Part shown: piece after piece, positions 6,501 through 13,278 of the stretch | Numbering within the stretch: the first letter of the stretch is position 1 | How the letters are laid out: each line of letters starts with the position of its first letter | Origin: Solidesulfovibrio magneticus | GTDB lineage: Bacteria > Desulfobacterota > Desulfovibrionia > Desulfovibrionales > Desulfovibrionaceae | Assembly (NCBI GenBank): GCA_002482565.1 | Contig: DLGG01000176.1 | Coordinates: 12,611-25,888, forward strand | Length of the DNA stretch: 13,278 bases | Direction of reading: 5' to 3' | Program-made: the position numbers and the translations under genes | Notes under the pieces: generated by a model | Databases searched by the model: none | What the model was told of the DNA's origin: nothing | What the model saw: only the letters and a program-made list of their open reading frames with translations

Positions 6501-6683
6501 TCGGGGGTGGGCAGCGAGCTGCGCCGGCCGCTGGGCATCGCCATCGTGGGCGGCCTTGTCGTCAGCCAGGCGCTGACCCTTTACACCACGCCCGTCATCT
6601 ACCTCTTCTTCGAGCGTCTGGCCGGCCGCCGCGAGATGACCCCGCCCATGGCCGCCGGGAATAAAGAAGCCGGAACCGTATGA
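3573..6683 (+). CDS. mdtB: RND multidrug efflux transporter, MdtB-like (1036 aa)
   Basis: Inner-membrane proton/drug antiporter of the HAE-1 RND family. The start, MNLSRPFILRPVATTLIM, is typical of the family and overlaps the adaptor stop by ATGA, implying translational coupling; the Shine-Dalgarno is weak. Architecture is as usual: TM1 at the N-terminus, a large periplasmic loop, TM2-6 (about 335-490), TM7 (about 520-545), a second loop and TM8-12 (about 850-1020). Proton-relay residues are present: D401 and D402 in TM4 (FVVDDAIVMIENV) and K924 in TM10 (GIVKKNGIMMVDF). FVGVDGVNPSPN (599-610) matches the MdtB-specific FVGVDG-NP-N segment. The length of 1036 residues is normal, with no frameshift. 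In E. coli, MdtB and MdtC form a heterotrimer in which the two subunits have different tasks; the same is expected here. Substrates cannot be read from the sequence (bile salts, novobiocin and similar in E. coli). Confidence 0.93.
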   Translation: MNLSRPFILRPVATTLIMVAVVLAGLTAYFQLPVSALPQVDYPTIQVRTFYPGASPDVMASAVTAPLERQFGQMPGLTEMTSVSSPGASVITLQFALSLSLDVAEQEVQAAINTATSLLPDDLPTPPVYSKVNPADAPILSLALTSDAMELTAVQDLADTRLAQKISQLSGVGLVSVAGGQRPAVRVEVNPTALAAYGIAVEDVRAAIAAANVNKAKGGFDGPRQSSILETNDQLLTADEYKPLIVSYRDGRPVRLSDVAAIRTGPEDVRQAAWVNGKPAIVLNIQRQPGANVIAVVDRVKAILPQLRAALPAAVELSVLTDRTVTIRASIDDVQIELLLAVVLVVGVIYLFLHDVPATLIPGTAVPLSLVGTFGVMYLLGYGLNNLTLMALTIATGFVVDDAIVMIENVARHVEEGTPPMQAALNGAGQIGFTILSLTVSLVAVLIPLLFMGDVVGRLFREFAVTLGVAILLSAVVSLTLTPMLCARLLGRSGHSGGGLVARTFGAAFGAMTTFYDRTLVVVLRHQGATLLVALGTVVATVWMYAAVPKGFFPVQDTGGLSGVFEAPAAASFAAMGEAQAGLSEILAADPAVASTAIFVGVDGVNPSPNVGRIAVELVPKAARKADAAGVARRLEEKTRSLPGLSVALSPVQDLTVDARAGRAQYQYVLETPSSRDLALWTPRFVEALAARPEVRNVSHNLALGGKRLNVVIDRVAAARYGLTPEDIDNALYSAFGQRQISTMFTELSQYRVVLAMDPAMAAGPEALSLVRLPTSGGGQAPLSAVATVTEGEAPLVRNRQSQFPAATVSFDAAPGHSLGDAVAAVGAVSAALGMPASIAGDFTGAAKAFGESLKNEPLLILAALITVYIVLGVMYESFIHPVTILSTLPSAGVGAVGALWLCGEDLGIMAVIGIILLIGIVKKNGIMMVDFALSAERERGLAPREAIYEACLLRFRPIMMTTMAALLGALPLALGSGVGSELRRPLGIAIVGGLVVSQALTLYTTPVIYLFFERLAGRREMTPPMAAGNKEAGTV

Positions 6684-9600
6684 ACCTGCCGGAAATCTGC
6701 ATCCGCCGCCCGGTCGGCACGGCCCTTCTCACCCTGGCCCTGATGCTGGCCGGAGCCATCGCCTTCAGGCTCCTGCCGGCCGCCGCCCTGCCCCAGGTGG
6801 ATTTTCCCACCATATCGGTCCAGGCCCAGCTGCCCGGGGCCGAGCCCGAGACCATGGCCACGTCCGTGGCCGCGCCCCTGGAACGCCAGTTCGGCCGCAT
6901 CGCCGGGGTGACGGAAATGACCTCCACCAGCGGCCGGGGCTCGGTGCAGATCAACCTGCAATTCGACCTGTCGCGCGACATCAACGGCGCTTCCCGGGAC
7001 GTCCAGGCCGCCATCGCCGCCGCCCGGGGCGAGCTGCCCTCGACTCTGCGCCAGAATCCGACCTATCGCAAAATGAACCCGGCCGACGCGCCGGTCATGG
7101 TGCTGGCGCTGACCTCGCCCACGGTGTCGCGGTCCGCCATGTACGACGTGGCCTCCACCGTGCTCCAGCAAAAGCTGGCCCAGGTCGAGGGCGTGGGCCA
7201 GGTGTTCGTGGGCGGCGGGGCCTTGCCGGCCGTGCGGGTGAGCGTCGATCCGGCCAAGCTGGCCCAACAGGGCCTGAGCCTGGAAAGCGTGCGCGGGCTT
7301 ATCGCCAAGACCACGGTCAATAAGCCCAAGGGCCGGATCGAGTCCGGCGACACGGCCTACGAGATCGACGTCAACGATCAGCTCCACAAGGCGGCCGAGT
7401 ACGAACCGCTCATCCTGTCCTACAAAAACGGCGCGGCCGTGCGCCTGTCCGACGTGGCCACGGTGACCGACTCGGTGGAGGACGTGCGCACCGCCGGGCT
7501 GGTCGGCGGCACGCCGGCCGTCATGATCATCGTGTTCCGCCAGCCCGGGGCCAACATCATCGAGACCGTGGACAACGTCCGGGCGCTTTTGCCCGAGCTT
7601 GTCGCCTCGCTGCCCGGCGACGTCAACGTCTCGGTGGAGATGGACCGCAGTCCGCCCATCCGGGCGTCGCTTGCCGAGGTGGAATTCACCCTGGCCCTGT
7701 CATGCCTGCTGGTCATCGCCGTGGTATGGGTGTTTCTGGGCAGCCTTCGGGCCACGCTCATCCCGGCCGTGGCCACGGTGGCTTCCCTGGTCGGCACCTT
7801 CGCCGTCATGTATTTGTTCGACTATTCCCTGGACAACCTGTCGCTCATGGCCCTCACCATCGCCACCGGCTTTGTCGTGGACGACGCCATCGTGGTGGTG
7901 GAAAACGTGGCCCGGCACCGCGAAGCCGGCATGGACCCCAGGCAGGCGGCCGTGGTCGGCTCCCGGGAGGTGGCCTTCACCGTGGTGTCCATGAGCCTGT
8001 CCCTGGTGGCGGTCTTCATTCCGATTTTCTTCATGGGCGGCATGGTGGGCCGGCTTTTCCGGGAATTCGCCGCCGTGCTGTCCATCGCCATCCTGCTGTC
8101 GCTGGTGCTGTCGCTCACAGCCACGCCCATGCTGTGCGCCGTGGTCTTCGGCCGGGGGGCCGGATCGGGCGGCCATGGACAGACCCGGCCGGGCCTTTTC
8201 GCCCGGGCCTTTGCCGCCCTGGCCCGGGGCTACGCCCGGGCCCTGGAAGCGGCCCTGGGGCATCCCAAAACCATGCTGGCCGCCACGGCCGCCGCCCTGT
8301 GCGGCGCGGTCTGGCTCTACATCGTCATTCCCAAGGGTTTTTTCCCGGAACAGGACACCGGCCGGCTCATGGGCTTCATCCAGGCCTCCCAGGACAGCTC
8401 GTTTCAGTACATGGAAGGGCGGCTAGCCGAGATCGTCAGCGTCATCAAAAACGACCCGGACGTGGAAAGCGTCACCGGCTTCACCGGCGGCGGCGGCGGA
8501 CCGGGCGGCGGTTCGGTCAATTCGGCCCAGATGTTCGTGACCTTAAAAGCCCAGGACAAGCGGCCGCCCATCCAGGTAACGCTCATGCGGTTGCGCAAAT
8601 CCCTGGCCAAGCTGCCCGGAGCCCAAGCCTTTCTCATGCCGGCCCAGGAACTGCGCCTGGGCGGCCGGCCGGGCAAGGCCCTCTACCAGTTCTCGCTTCT
8701 GGGCAACGATTTCGCCGAGCTGACCCAGTGGACGCCCAAAGTCGAGGAACGGTTGCGCAAACTGCCGCTCATCACCGACGTCATCGCCGACCAGCAGGCC
8801 CGGGGGCTCATGACCTCGGTGGTCGTCGATCGCGACGCGGCCTCGCGCCTGGGCGTGTCCATGGCCGACGTCGACGCGGTGCTCTACGACGCCTTCGGCC
8901 AGAGCCTGGCCGGGGTGTCCTACGCCGAGGTCAACCAGTACCGGGTGGTCCTGGACGCCGACCCGCGCGTCTGGGCCTCGCCCGAGGGCCTGCGGCACAT
9001 CTACGTGCCCGGCAAGGACGGCAAGCAGATTCCCTTGGCCGCCATCGCCAAGGTGGAGGACAAGCTGACGCCCTTGTCCGTGTTTCACCAGGGGCAATTT
9101 CCCTCGGCCACCATCTCGTTTAATCTCGCCCCCGGGGTGTCGCTCTCCCAGGCCGCCGACGCCATCAGCCAGGCCGCGGCGGGCCTGGGGCTGCCGGCGA
9201 CCATCCGCGCCACTTTCGCCGGCACGGCCCAGGCCCTGGGCGATTCGCTCAAAAACCAGCCACTGCTCATCCTGGCCGCGCTTTTGGCCGTCTACATCGT
9301 CCTGGGCGTGCTCTACGAGAGCGCCATCCATCCCGTCACCATCCTCTCGACCCTGCCTTCGGCCGGCCTTGGCGGCGTGGCCGCGCTCATGGCCTTTAAG
9401 CTCGATCTGTCCATCATCGCCGTCATCGGCATTGTGCTGCTGATTGGCATCGTGAAAAAAAACGGCATCATGATGGTGGATTTCGCCCTGGAGGCCGAAC
9501 GCTCCCGGAACCTCGGCCCGCGCGAGGCCATCACCGAGGCCTGCCGGATGCGCTTTCGGCCCATCATGATGACCACCCTGGCCGCGCTTTTGGGCGCGTT

Positions 9601-9811
9601 GCCCCTGGCCTTCGGCCACGGCGCGGGCTTCGAGCTGCGCCGGCCGCTGGGCATCGTCATAGCGGGAGGACTGGTGGTCAGCCAGATCATGACGCTTTTC
9701 ACCACGCCCGTGATCTATCTCTACCTGGATCGGCTGCGGTGGCGCTTTGGCGGCCAGCGCGAACAGGCCGATGCAGGGGCGGGAGCGGCGTCCGGGCAAC
9801 ATGCCTCATAG
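6680..9811 (+). CDS. mdtC: RND multidrug efflux transporter, MdtC-like (1043 aa)
   Basis: Second RND pump subunit, paralogous to the preceding gene and joined to it by an ATGA overlap (6680-6683). It starts MNLPEICIRRPVGTALLTL, normal for the family. D401 and D402 (FVVDDAIVVVENV) and K927 (GIVKKNGIMMVDF) supply the proton relay. The GFTGG...VNSAQMFVTLK segment (about 599-625) is the hallmark of MdtC as opposed to MdtB. Here its turn is lengthened to a Gly-rich loop at 603-611 (five Gly, Pro, three Gly), longer than the short GG turn I remember in E. coli MdtC. Gene order A-B-C is as in E. coli. No mdtD, outer-membrane factor or BaeSR-type regulator follows; the next gene is a hybrid kinase 138 nt away. 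No clear terminator follows the stop. Confidence 0.93.
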   Translation: MNLPEICIRRPVGTALLTLALMLAGAIAFRLLPAAALPQVDFPTISVQAQLPGAEPETMATSVAAPLERQFGRIAGVTEMTSTSGRGSVQINLQFDLSRDINGASRDVQAAIAAARGELPSTLRQNPTYRKMNPADAPVMVLALTSPTVSRSAMYDVASTVLQQKLAQVEGVGQVFVGGGALPAVRVSVDPAKLAQQGLSLESVRGLIAKTTVNKPKGRIESGDTAYEIDVNDQLHKAAEYEPLILSYKNGAAVRLSDVATVTDSVEDVRTAGLVGGTPAVMIIVFRQPGANIIETVDNVRALLPELVASLPGDVNVSVEMDRSPPIRASLAEVEFTLALSCLLVIAVVWVFLGSLRATLIPAVATVASLVGTFAVMYLFDYSLDNLSLMALTIATGFVVDDAIVVVENVARHREAGMDPRQAAVVGSREVAFTVVSMSLSLVAVFIPIFFMGGMVGRLFREFAAVLSIAILLSLVLSLTATPMLCAVVFGRGAGSGGHGQTRPGLFARAFAALARGYARALEAALGHPKTMLAATAAALCGAVWLYIVIPKGFFPEQDTGRLMGFIQASQDSSFQYMEGRLAEIVSVIKNDPDVESVTGFTGGGGGPGGGSVNSAQMFVTLKAQDKRPPIQVTLMRLRKSLAKLPGAQAFLMPAQELRLGGRPGKALYQFSLLGNDFAELTQWTPKVEERLRKLPLITDVIADQQARGLMTSVVVDRDAASRLGVSMADVDAVLYDAFGQSLAGVSYAEVNQYRVVLDADPRVWASPEGLRHIYVPGKDGKQIPLAAIAKVEDKLTPLSVFHQGQFPSATISFNLAPGVSLSQAADAISQAAAGLGLPATIRATFAGTAQALGDSLKNQPLLILAALLAVYIVLGVLYESAIHPVTILSTLPSAGLGGVAALMAFKLDLSIIAVIGIVLLIGIVKKNGIMMVDFALEAERSRNLGPREAITEACRMRFRPIMMTTLAALLGALPLAFGHGAGFELRRPLGIVIAGGLVVSQIMTLFTTPVIYLYLDRLRWRFGGQREQADAGAGAASGQHAS

Positions 9812-9949
9812 GATTTCTGGTATTTTTGATTGTCGGGCCAACCGAGTAAAGCTTTGGCTTGCCTTGCGTCGCCTTGTCGGCATACAGTTTCCGTCTTGCA
9901 GCATTTTTCATGAACGGTGCTGTTACGCCGCAACAATAAAGGACGACCC

Positions 9950-11593
9950 ATGTCGGGCCGTGAAGCCATTTTCGATACGACCAGCCCTGCCGGCAAAAGC
10001 CCGGACGCGGCTTGCTGCTCGCCCAGTGCGGCAGACGTTGCGTCTGCCGCCGTCAATGCCGCAGCGCCGGACGACGTCATCGCCTTGCGCCGCCGCCTTG
10101 CGCTGCTGGAACGCCACGACGGCACGGCGTTTCTGATCTTTGATCGGGACGGTAACATCCGCGAGGCCAACGTCCGGGCCCAGCGCGCCTTGGGGCTGGA
10201 GACGGACCTTGCCGTCGCGGCCCAACTGCGGGACGTCGCCGCGCCCGGGCAGCCAGGTATGGCCCTTGTCCCAGAGTGTCCGGACGACGACGGCGGCGTG
10301 GTCGTGCCCTGGCGGCTGCGCCATGCCGACGGCGACTGGATCGCCGCCGACGTGCGCCTGGGCCGCCTGGCCGGCGGCGAAGCCGGGCTTTTCCTGGCCG
10401 TGTTCGAGGACCAGACCGAGGCCCGGGACCTCATCGCCGCGCTGGTGGCGGCCAAGGAGGCGGCCGAGACGGCAAGCCAGGCCCGGGACGCGTTTCTGGC
10501 CAACATGAGCCACGAGATACGCACGCCTTTAAACGGCCTGCTGGGGATGCTCCAGCTGCTGGAAGGCACGCGCCTTGACGACGAGCAGGGCGAATTCGTG
10601 ACCACGGCCCTGGATGCCGGGCGCGGGCTTTTGGGCGTGATCAACGCCATCTTGGATTTTTCCAACGCCGAGGGCGGGGCGCTGGCTTTTTGCCGCGAAT
10701 CCTATTCGCCGCTGTCGGTGCTGCGCGAGGTCGTGGACTCGTTCGCGGCTCAGGCCCGGGCGGCGGGGCTGGCGCTGACCTTTACCGGCGACGTCGAACT
10801 GGCCGCGCCGGTCTGCGGCGACGCCGCCCGGCTGCGCCAGTTGGCCGCCAATCTCGTTTCCAATGCCGTGAAATTCACGCCCAAGGGATCGGTGGCCGTG
10901 CGGGCCGAGCGTCTGGACAGCCCGGAGGCCGGGCCGACGTTGCGGCTCACCGTGGCCGACACCGGCATCGGCATCCCGCCCCACGCCCTGGAGCGCGTGT
11001 TCGAGCCCTTCACCCAGATCGACGACACCCTGACCCGGCGCTATCAGGGCACGGGGCTGGGGTTGGCCATGGTGCGGCGGTTGGCGGCGCTGATGGGCGG
11101 CACGGTGCGCCTGGAGAGCTCGCCGGGGTGCGGCGCCACGGCCGTGGTCGAGGCGCCGCTCGCGCTTCCCGCCAAGGCCCTCGAAACGCCGGAACCGACG
11201 GCCGGGCGACGGCTTCGGGTGCTGGTGGCCGACGACGAGCCGGTCTGTTGTTTCACGGCCAAACGGTTGGTGGAATATCTCGGCCACGAGGCGGATTGCG
11301 TGTCCTGCGGCGCGCAGGCCCTGGAGCGGCTCGCCGAGGCGGCCTTTGACGTGGTGCTCATGGACGTGTGCATGGCCGGCATGGACGGCCTGGACGCGGC
11401 CCGGCGCATCCGCGCCCTGGGCGGCCGGGCCGGGGCCGTGCCCATCGTGGCCCTGACGGCCCGGGTGCTGCCCGCCGACCGCCGGGCCATCGCCGCCGCC
11501 GGCATGGACTATTTTCTGGCCAAACCCGTGGACGCCGCCGAGCTGGCCCGGGTGCTGGCCGCCGTGGCTGCCGCCGCCCCTGGCCAAGACTGA
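9950..11593 (+). CDS. Soluble hybrid sensor histidine kinase (PAS-like, HisKA, HATPase_c, receiver), 547 aa
   Basis: Autophosphorylating kinase that passes phosphate from its own His to a C-terminal receiver Asp. The start ATG at 9950 has AAAGGA (9938-9943) 6 nt upstream; an ATG 33 nt earlier lacks a ribosome site. In order: an Ala-rich N-terminus; a PAS-like sensor (about 55-165, FLIFDRDGNIREANVRA ... GGEAGLFLAVFEDQTEARD); an H-box FLANMSHEIRTPLNG with H188; an N-box NLVSNAVKF (N301, N305); G1 VADTGIGIP; F-box EPFTQ; and G2 GTGLGLAMV. The receiver has the acidic pair in LVADDEP, phospho-acceptor D472 in LMDVCMAGMDG and K525 in FLAKPVD. No membrane segments or signal peptide are seen, so it senses something cytoplasmic. 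There is no DNA-binding or HPt domain, so a separate phosphotransfer partner or protein target is needed. It is codirectional with the efflux operon but separated by 138 nt; control of the pump is only a guess from position. Confidence 0.9.
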   Translation: MSGREAIFDTTSPAGKSPDAACCSPSAADVASAAVNAAAPDDVIALRRRLALLERHDGTAFLIFDRDGNIREANVRAQRALGLETDLAVAAQLRDVAAPGQPGMALVPECPDDDGGVVVPWRLRHADGDWIAADVRLGRLAGGEAGLFLAVFEDQTEARDLIAALVAAKEAAETASQARDAFLANMSHEIRTPLNGLLGMLQLLEGTRLDDEQGEFVTTALDAGRGLLGVINAILDFSNAEGGALAFCRESYSPLSVLREVVDSFAAQARAAGLALTFTGDVELAAPVCGDAARLRQLAANLVSNAVKFTPKGSVAVRAERLDSPEAGPTLRLTVADTGIGIPPHALERVFEPFTQIDDTLTRRYQGTGLGLAMVRRLAALMGGTVRLESSPGCGATAVVEAPLALPAKALETPEPTAGRRLRVLVADDEPVCCFTAKRLVEYLGHEADCVSCGAQALERLAEAAFDVVLMDVCMAGMDGLDAARRIRALGGRAGAVPIVALTARVLPADRRAIAAAGMDYFLAKPVDAAELARVLAAVAAAAPGQD

Positions 11594-11605
11594 ACGGATT
11601 TCAGA

Positions 11606-13278
11606 TTATCCCAAAAGCGCCCGCACTTCCTTGGCCGTGCCGCAGGCCAGGGCCTTTTGGGCCAGGGCGCGGCAGGCGGCCAGGTCCGCGCCGCGCACCG
11701 CCTCCTTGACCTCGGGCACAAGCCCGGCGCTCATGCTCAGTTCGACCAGCCCCAGACCCAACAGCAGCGGCGTGGCCTTGGCCTCGCCGGCCAGCTCGCC
11801 GCACATGCCGACCTCGATGCCGGCCGCCGCGCCGGCCTGGCAGGTGCGCGCGATCAGGCGCAGCACGGCCGGATGCAGGCTGTCGCCCAGATGGGCCACG
11901 GCCGGATTGCCCCGGTCGGCGGCCATGACGTACTGGGTCAGGTCGTTGGTGCCGATGCTCAAAAAGTCGCACAGCCCGGCCAGCTTGTCGGCCATGGCCG
12001 CGGCGGCCGGCACCTCGATCATGATGCCGGTCTTGACCTTGGCCGGCGTCTCGACGCCCTCGGCCGCAAGCTCCTGCCTGGCGGCCTCCTGGGCGGCCAG
12101 CACGGCCCGCAGTTCCTCCACGTCGCTGATCATGGGGTACATGATCCAGATGTCGCGTCCGGCCGCCGCCCGTAAAAGCGCCCGTAGCTGGGTGCGCAAA
12201 AGCTCCGGCCGGGCCAGGCACAACCGCGCTCCGCGCTGGCCGAGGAACGGATTGTCCTCGCGCGGCGTGTCCAGATAGGCCACGGGCTTGTCCCCGCCGA
12301 TGTCCAGGGTGCGGATGATGACCGGGCGGCCGGCCATGGCCTCGGCCGCCGCGACGTAGGCGGCGTATTGTTCGTCCTCGGATGGGGCGTCCTGGCGTTC
12401 CAGAAAGAGAAATTCCGTGCGGAAAAGGCCCACGCCGTCGGCCCCGGCGGCCAGGGCCCTGGCCGCGTCGGCCGGGCCGCCGATGTTGGCCATGACCGGC
12501 ACGACCGTGCCGTCGCGAGCGGCGGCCGGGGCGGCCCCCTTGGACCGGGCCGCTTCCCGGGCCGCCGTCCAGGCCCGGCGTTTTTCCTCGGCTGCCCGAC
12601 AGGCGGCCTCGTCCGGGTTGGTCAGCACCGTGCCGGCCTGACCGTCCAAGACGAGCATTTGCCCTTGGCTCACTGTCCCCAACCCTTGGCCCAGGCCCAC
12701 CACGGCAGGGATGCCAAGGGACCTGGCCAGGATGGCGGCATGGGCGGTGGCGCCGCCGGATTCGGCGGCGATGCCGAGAACCAGGGCCGGATCAAGGCCG
12801 GCCGCCTCGGACGGGGACAGTTCGCCCACCACCAGGATGGATGGCCGGGCCAGGCGGATGGGCGCGGCCGTTTCGCCAAGAAGCAGCCGCAGCACCCGCG
12901 TCCCGCTGTCGAGGACGTCGGCGGCCCGGGCCTGCATGTAGCCGTCGGAAAGCTTGCGGTAGGCGGCGGCGGTTTCCTCCATCACGGCGTTCCAGGCGTA
13001 AGTGGCCTCCACCTTTTCGGCCTCAATGCATTCGGCCGCGGCCCGGCGCAGGTCGTCGTCGCCCAGCAGCAGGGCGTGGACCTCGAAAATGCCGGCCGCC
13101 GCCTTGTCCGAGGCGCGTGCGGCTTTGTGCGATAGCGCTTCCAGCTCGGCCCGGACCTGGGTCAGGGCTGCGCCCAGGCGGGCGATTTCCCGGGCCGGGT
13201 CGTCGGTGTGCCGGCGCGTGATCTCGGGCAGCCCCGGTCGGTGGACGTGGGCCGGCCCCACGGCCACCGACCGGGGCT
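11606..13278 (-). CDS. PEP-protein phosphotransferase (PTS enzyme I family), N-terminus cut by window edge
   Basis: Takes phosphate from phosphoenolpyruvate onto its own His and passes it to HPr, the first step of the phosphotransferase system; cytoplasmic. About 557 codons are present and the frame stays open to the right edge. The GTG at 13267 is not taken as the start, since upstream codons (P-R-S before VAVGPAHVHRP) look like the usual enzyme I opening strand. The phospho-His motif GGATAHAAILARSLGIP has its His codon at 12740-12742. The PEP-binding barrel shows GVGLFRTEFLFLER, RTLDIGGDKP, DNPFLGQRGARL, TGIMIEVPAA and FLSIGTNDLTQY. The catalytic Cys is in GMCGELAG (codon 11801-11803). All active-site residues expected for a working enzyme I are visible. 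No HPr or EII gene is in the window. It could be the EI part of a larger fusion (EIIA-HPr-EI, or DhaM-like), which the missing end would decide. The stop lies 12 nt from that of the convergent kinase gene. Confidence 0.92.
   Translation of the reverse strand, partial: PRSVAVGPAHVHRPGLPEITRRHTDDPAREIARLGAALTQVRAELEALSHKAARASDKAAAGIFEVHALLLGDDDLRRAAAECIEAEKVEATYAWNAVMEETAAAYRKLSDGYMQARAADVLDSGTRVLRLLLGETAAPIRLARPSILVVGELSPSEAAGLDPALVLGIAAESGGATAHAAILARSLGIPAVVGLGQGLGTVSQGQMLVLDGQAGTVLTNPDEAACRAAEEKRRAWTAAREAARSKGAAPAAARDGTVVPVMANIGGPADAARALAAGADGVGLFRTEFLFLERQDAPSEDEQYAAYVAAAEAMAGRPVIIRTLDIGGDKPVAYLDTPREDNPFLGQRGARLCLARPELLRTQLRALLRAAAGRDIWIMYPMISDVEELRAVLAAQEAARQELAAEGVETPAKVKTGIMIEVPAAAAMADKLAGLCDFLSIGTNDLTQYVMAADRGNPAVAHLGDSLHPAVLRLIARTCQAGAAAGIEVGMCGELAGEAKATPLLLGLGLVELSMSAGLVPEVKEAVRGADLAACRALAQKALACGTAKEVRALLG

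Noticed and set aside
8543..9802. 419-codon minus-strand open frame inside the mdtC-like gene, and a similar 331-codon one at 3816-4811
   Set aside because: His/Gly/Asp-rich mirror translations of the conserved RND genes, without ribosome sites or recognisable domains.
9860..9895. Weak -35/-10 pair (TTGCCT ... CATACA) before the kinase
   Set aside because: The -10 matches only three of six bases. The kinase may have its own promoter in 9812-9949, but this one cannot be supported.
9917..9949. Upstream ATG for the hybrid kinase (11 extra residues)
   Set aside because: No Shine-Dalgarno before it, whereas AAAGGA lies 6 nt before the ATG at 9950.
10529..11587. 352-codon minus-strand open frame opposite the histidine kinase
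   Set aside because: Fully antisense to a kinase with all motifs intact; composition typical of an off-frame GC-rich translation.
1..13278. CRISPR array, insertion sequence or phage attachment site
   Set aside because: No regularly spaced direct repeats, no transposase or integrase coding sequence, and no tRNA-flanked direct repeats were seen. The only repeats are the GC hairpin elements and the paralogous RND segments.

Overview
The window is GC-rich and looks like chromosome from a Desulfovibrio-type deltaproteobacterium (Desulfovibrionaceae, inferred). The pointers are strong third-position GC bias, TTG starts, GC-rich multi-hairpin spacers, and an RdgC-like protein split over two genes. 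This assignment rests on pattern memory, not on a search.

Layout. Positions 1-1366 (minus strand) hold two consecutive genes that together resemble RdgC, the DNA-binding recombination-associated protein. An N-terminal-half gene (749-1366, TTG start) is followed by a C-terminal-half gene (82-609). A 139-nt spacer packed with perfect GC-rich hairpins separates them, and a hairpin plus T-run lies after the second. Divergently, 1635-1838 (plus) encodes a 67-residue five-cysteine protein of unknown function. It has a candidate sigma-54 type upstream element and a very good intrinsic terminator (1890-1932). Positions 1933-2242 hold no convincing gene, but contain a TATAAA element followed by an imperfect dyad.

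Positions 2377-9811 (plus) are a three-gene RND multidrug efflux operon of the MdtABC type. It comprises a membrane-fusion adaptor and two different RND transporters joined by 4-nt ATGA overlaps. It is preceded by a good sigma-70-like promoter (2243-2271) and a structured leader. Both transporters keep the proton-relay Asp pair and Lys. They carry the signatures that tell MdtB from MdtC, so a heteromeric B/C pump is expected. No outer-membrane channel gene is present in the window, so an unlinked TolC-like partner is inferred.

Positions 9950-11593 (plus) encode a soluble hybrid histidine kinase (PAS-like, HisKA, HATPase, receiver) without membrane segments or output domain. Converging on it with only 12 nt between stop codons is a PEP-protein phosphotransferase (PTS enzyme I family), which runs off the right edge and lacks its N-terminus here.

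The point most worth pursuing is the split RdgC pair with its hairpin spacer and the divergent cysteine-rich small protein. The efflux operon itself is a recognisable known system.
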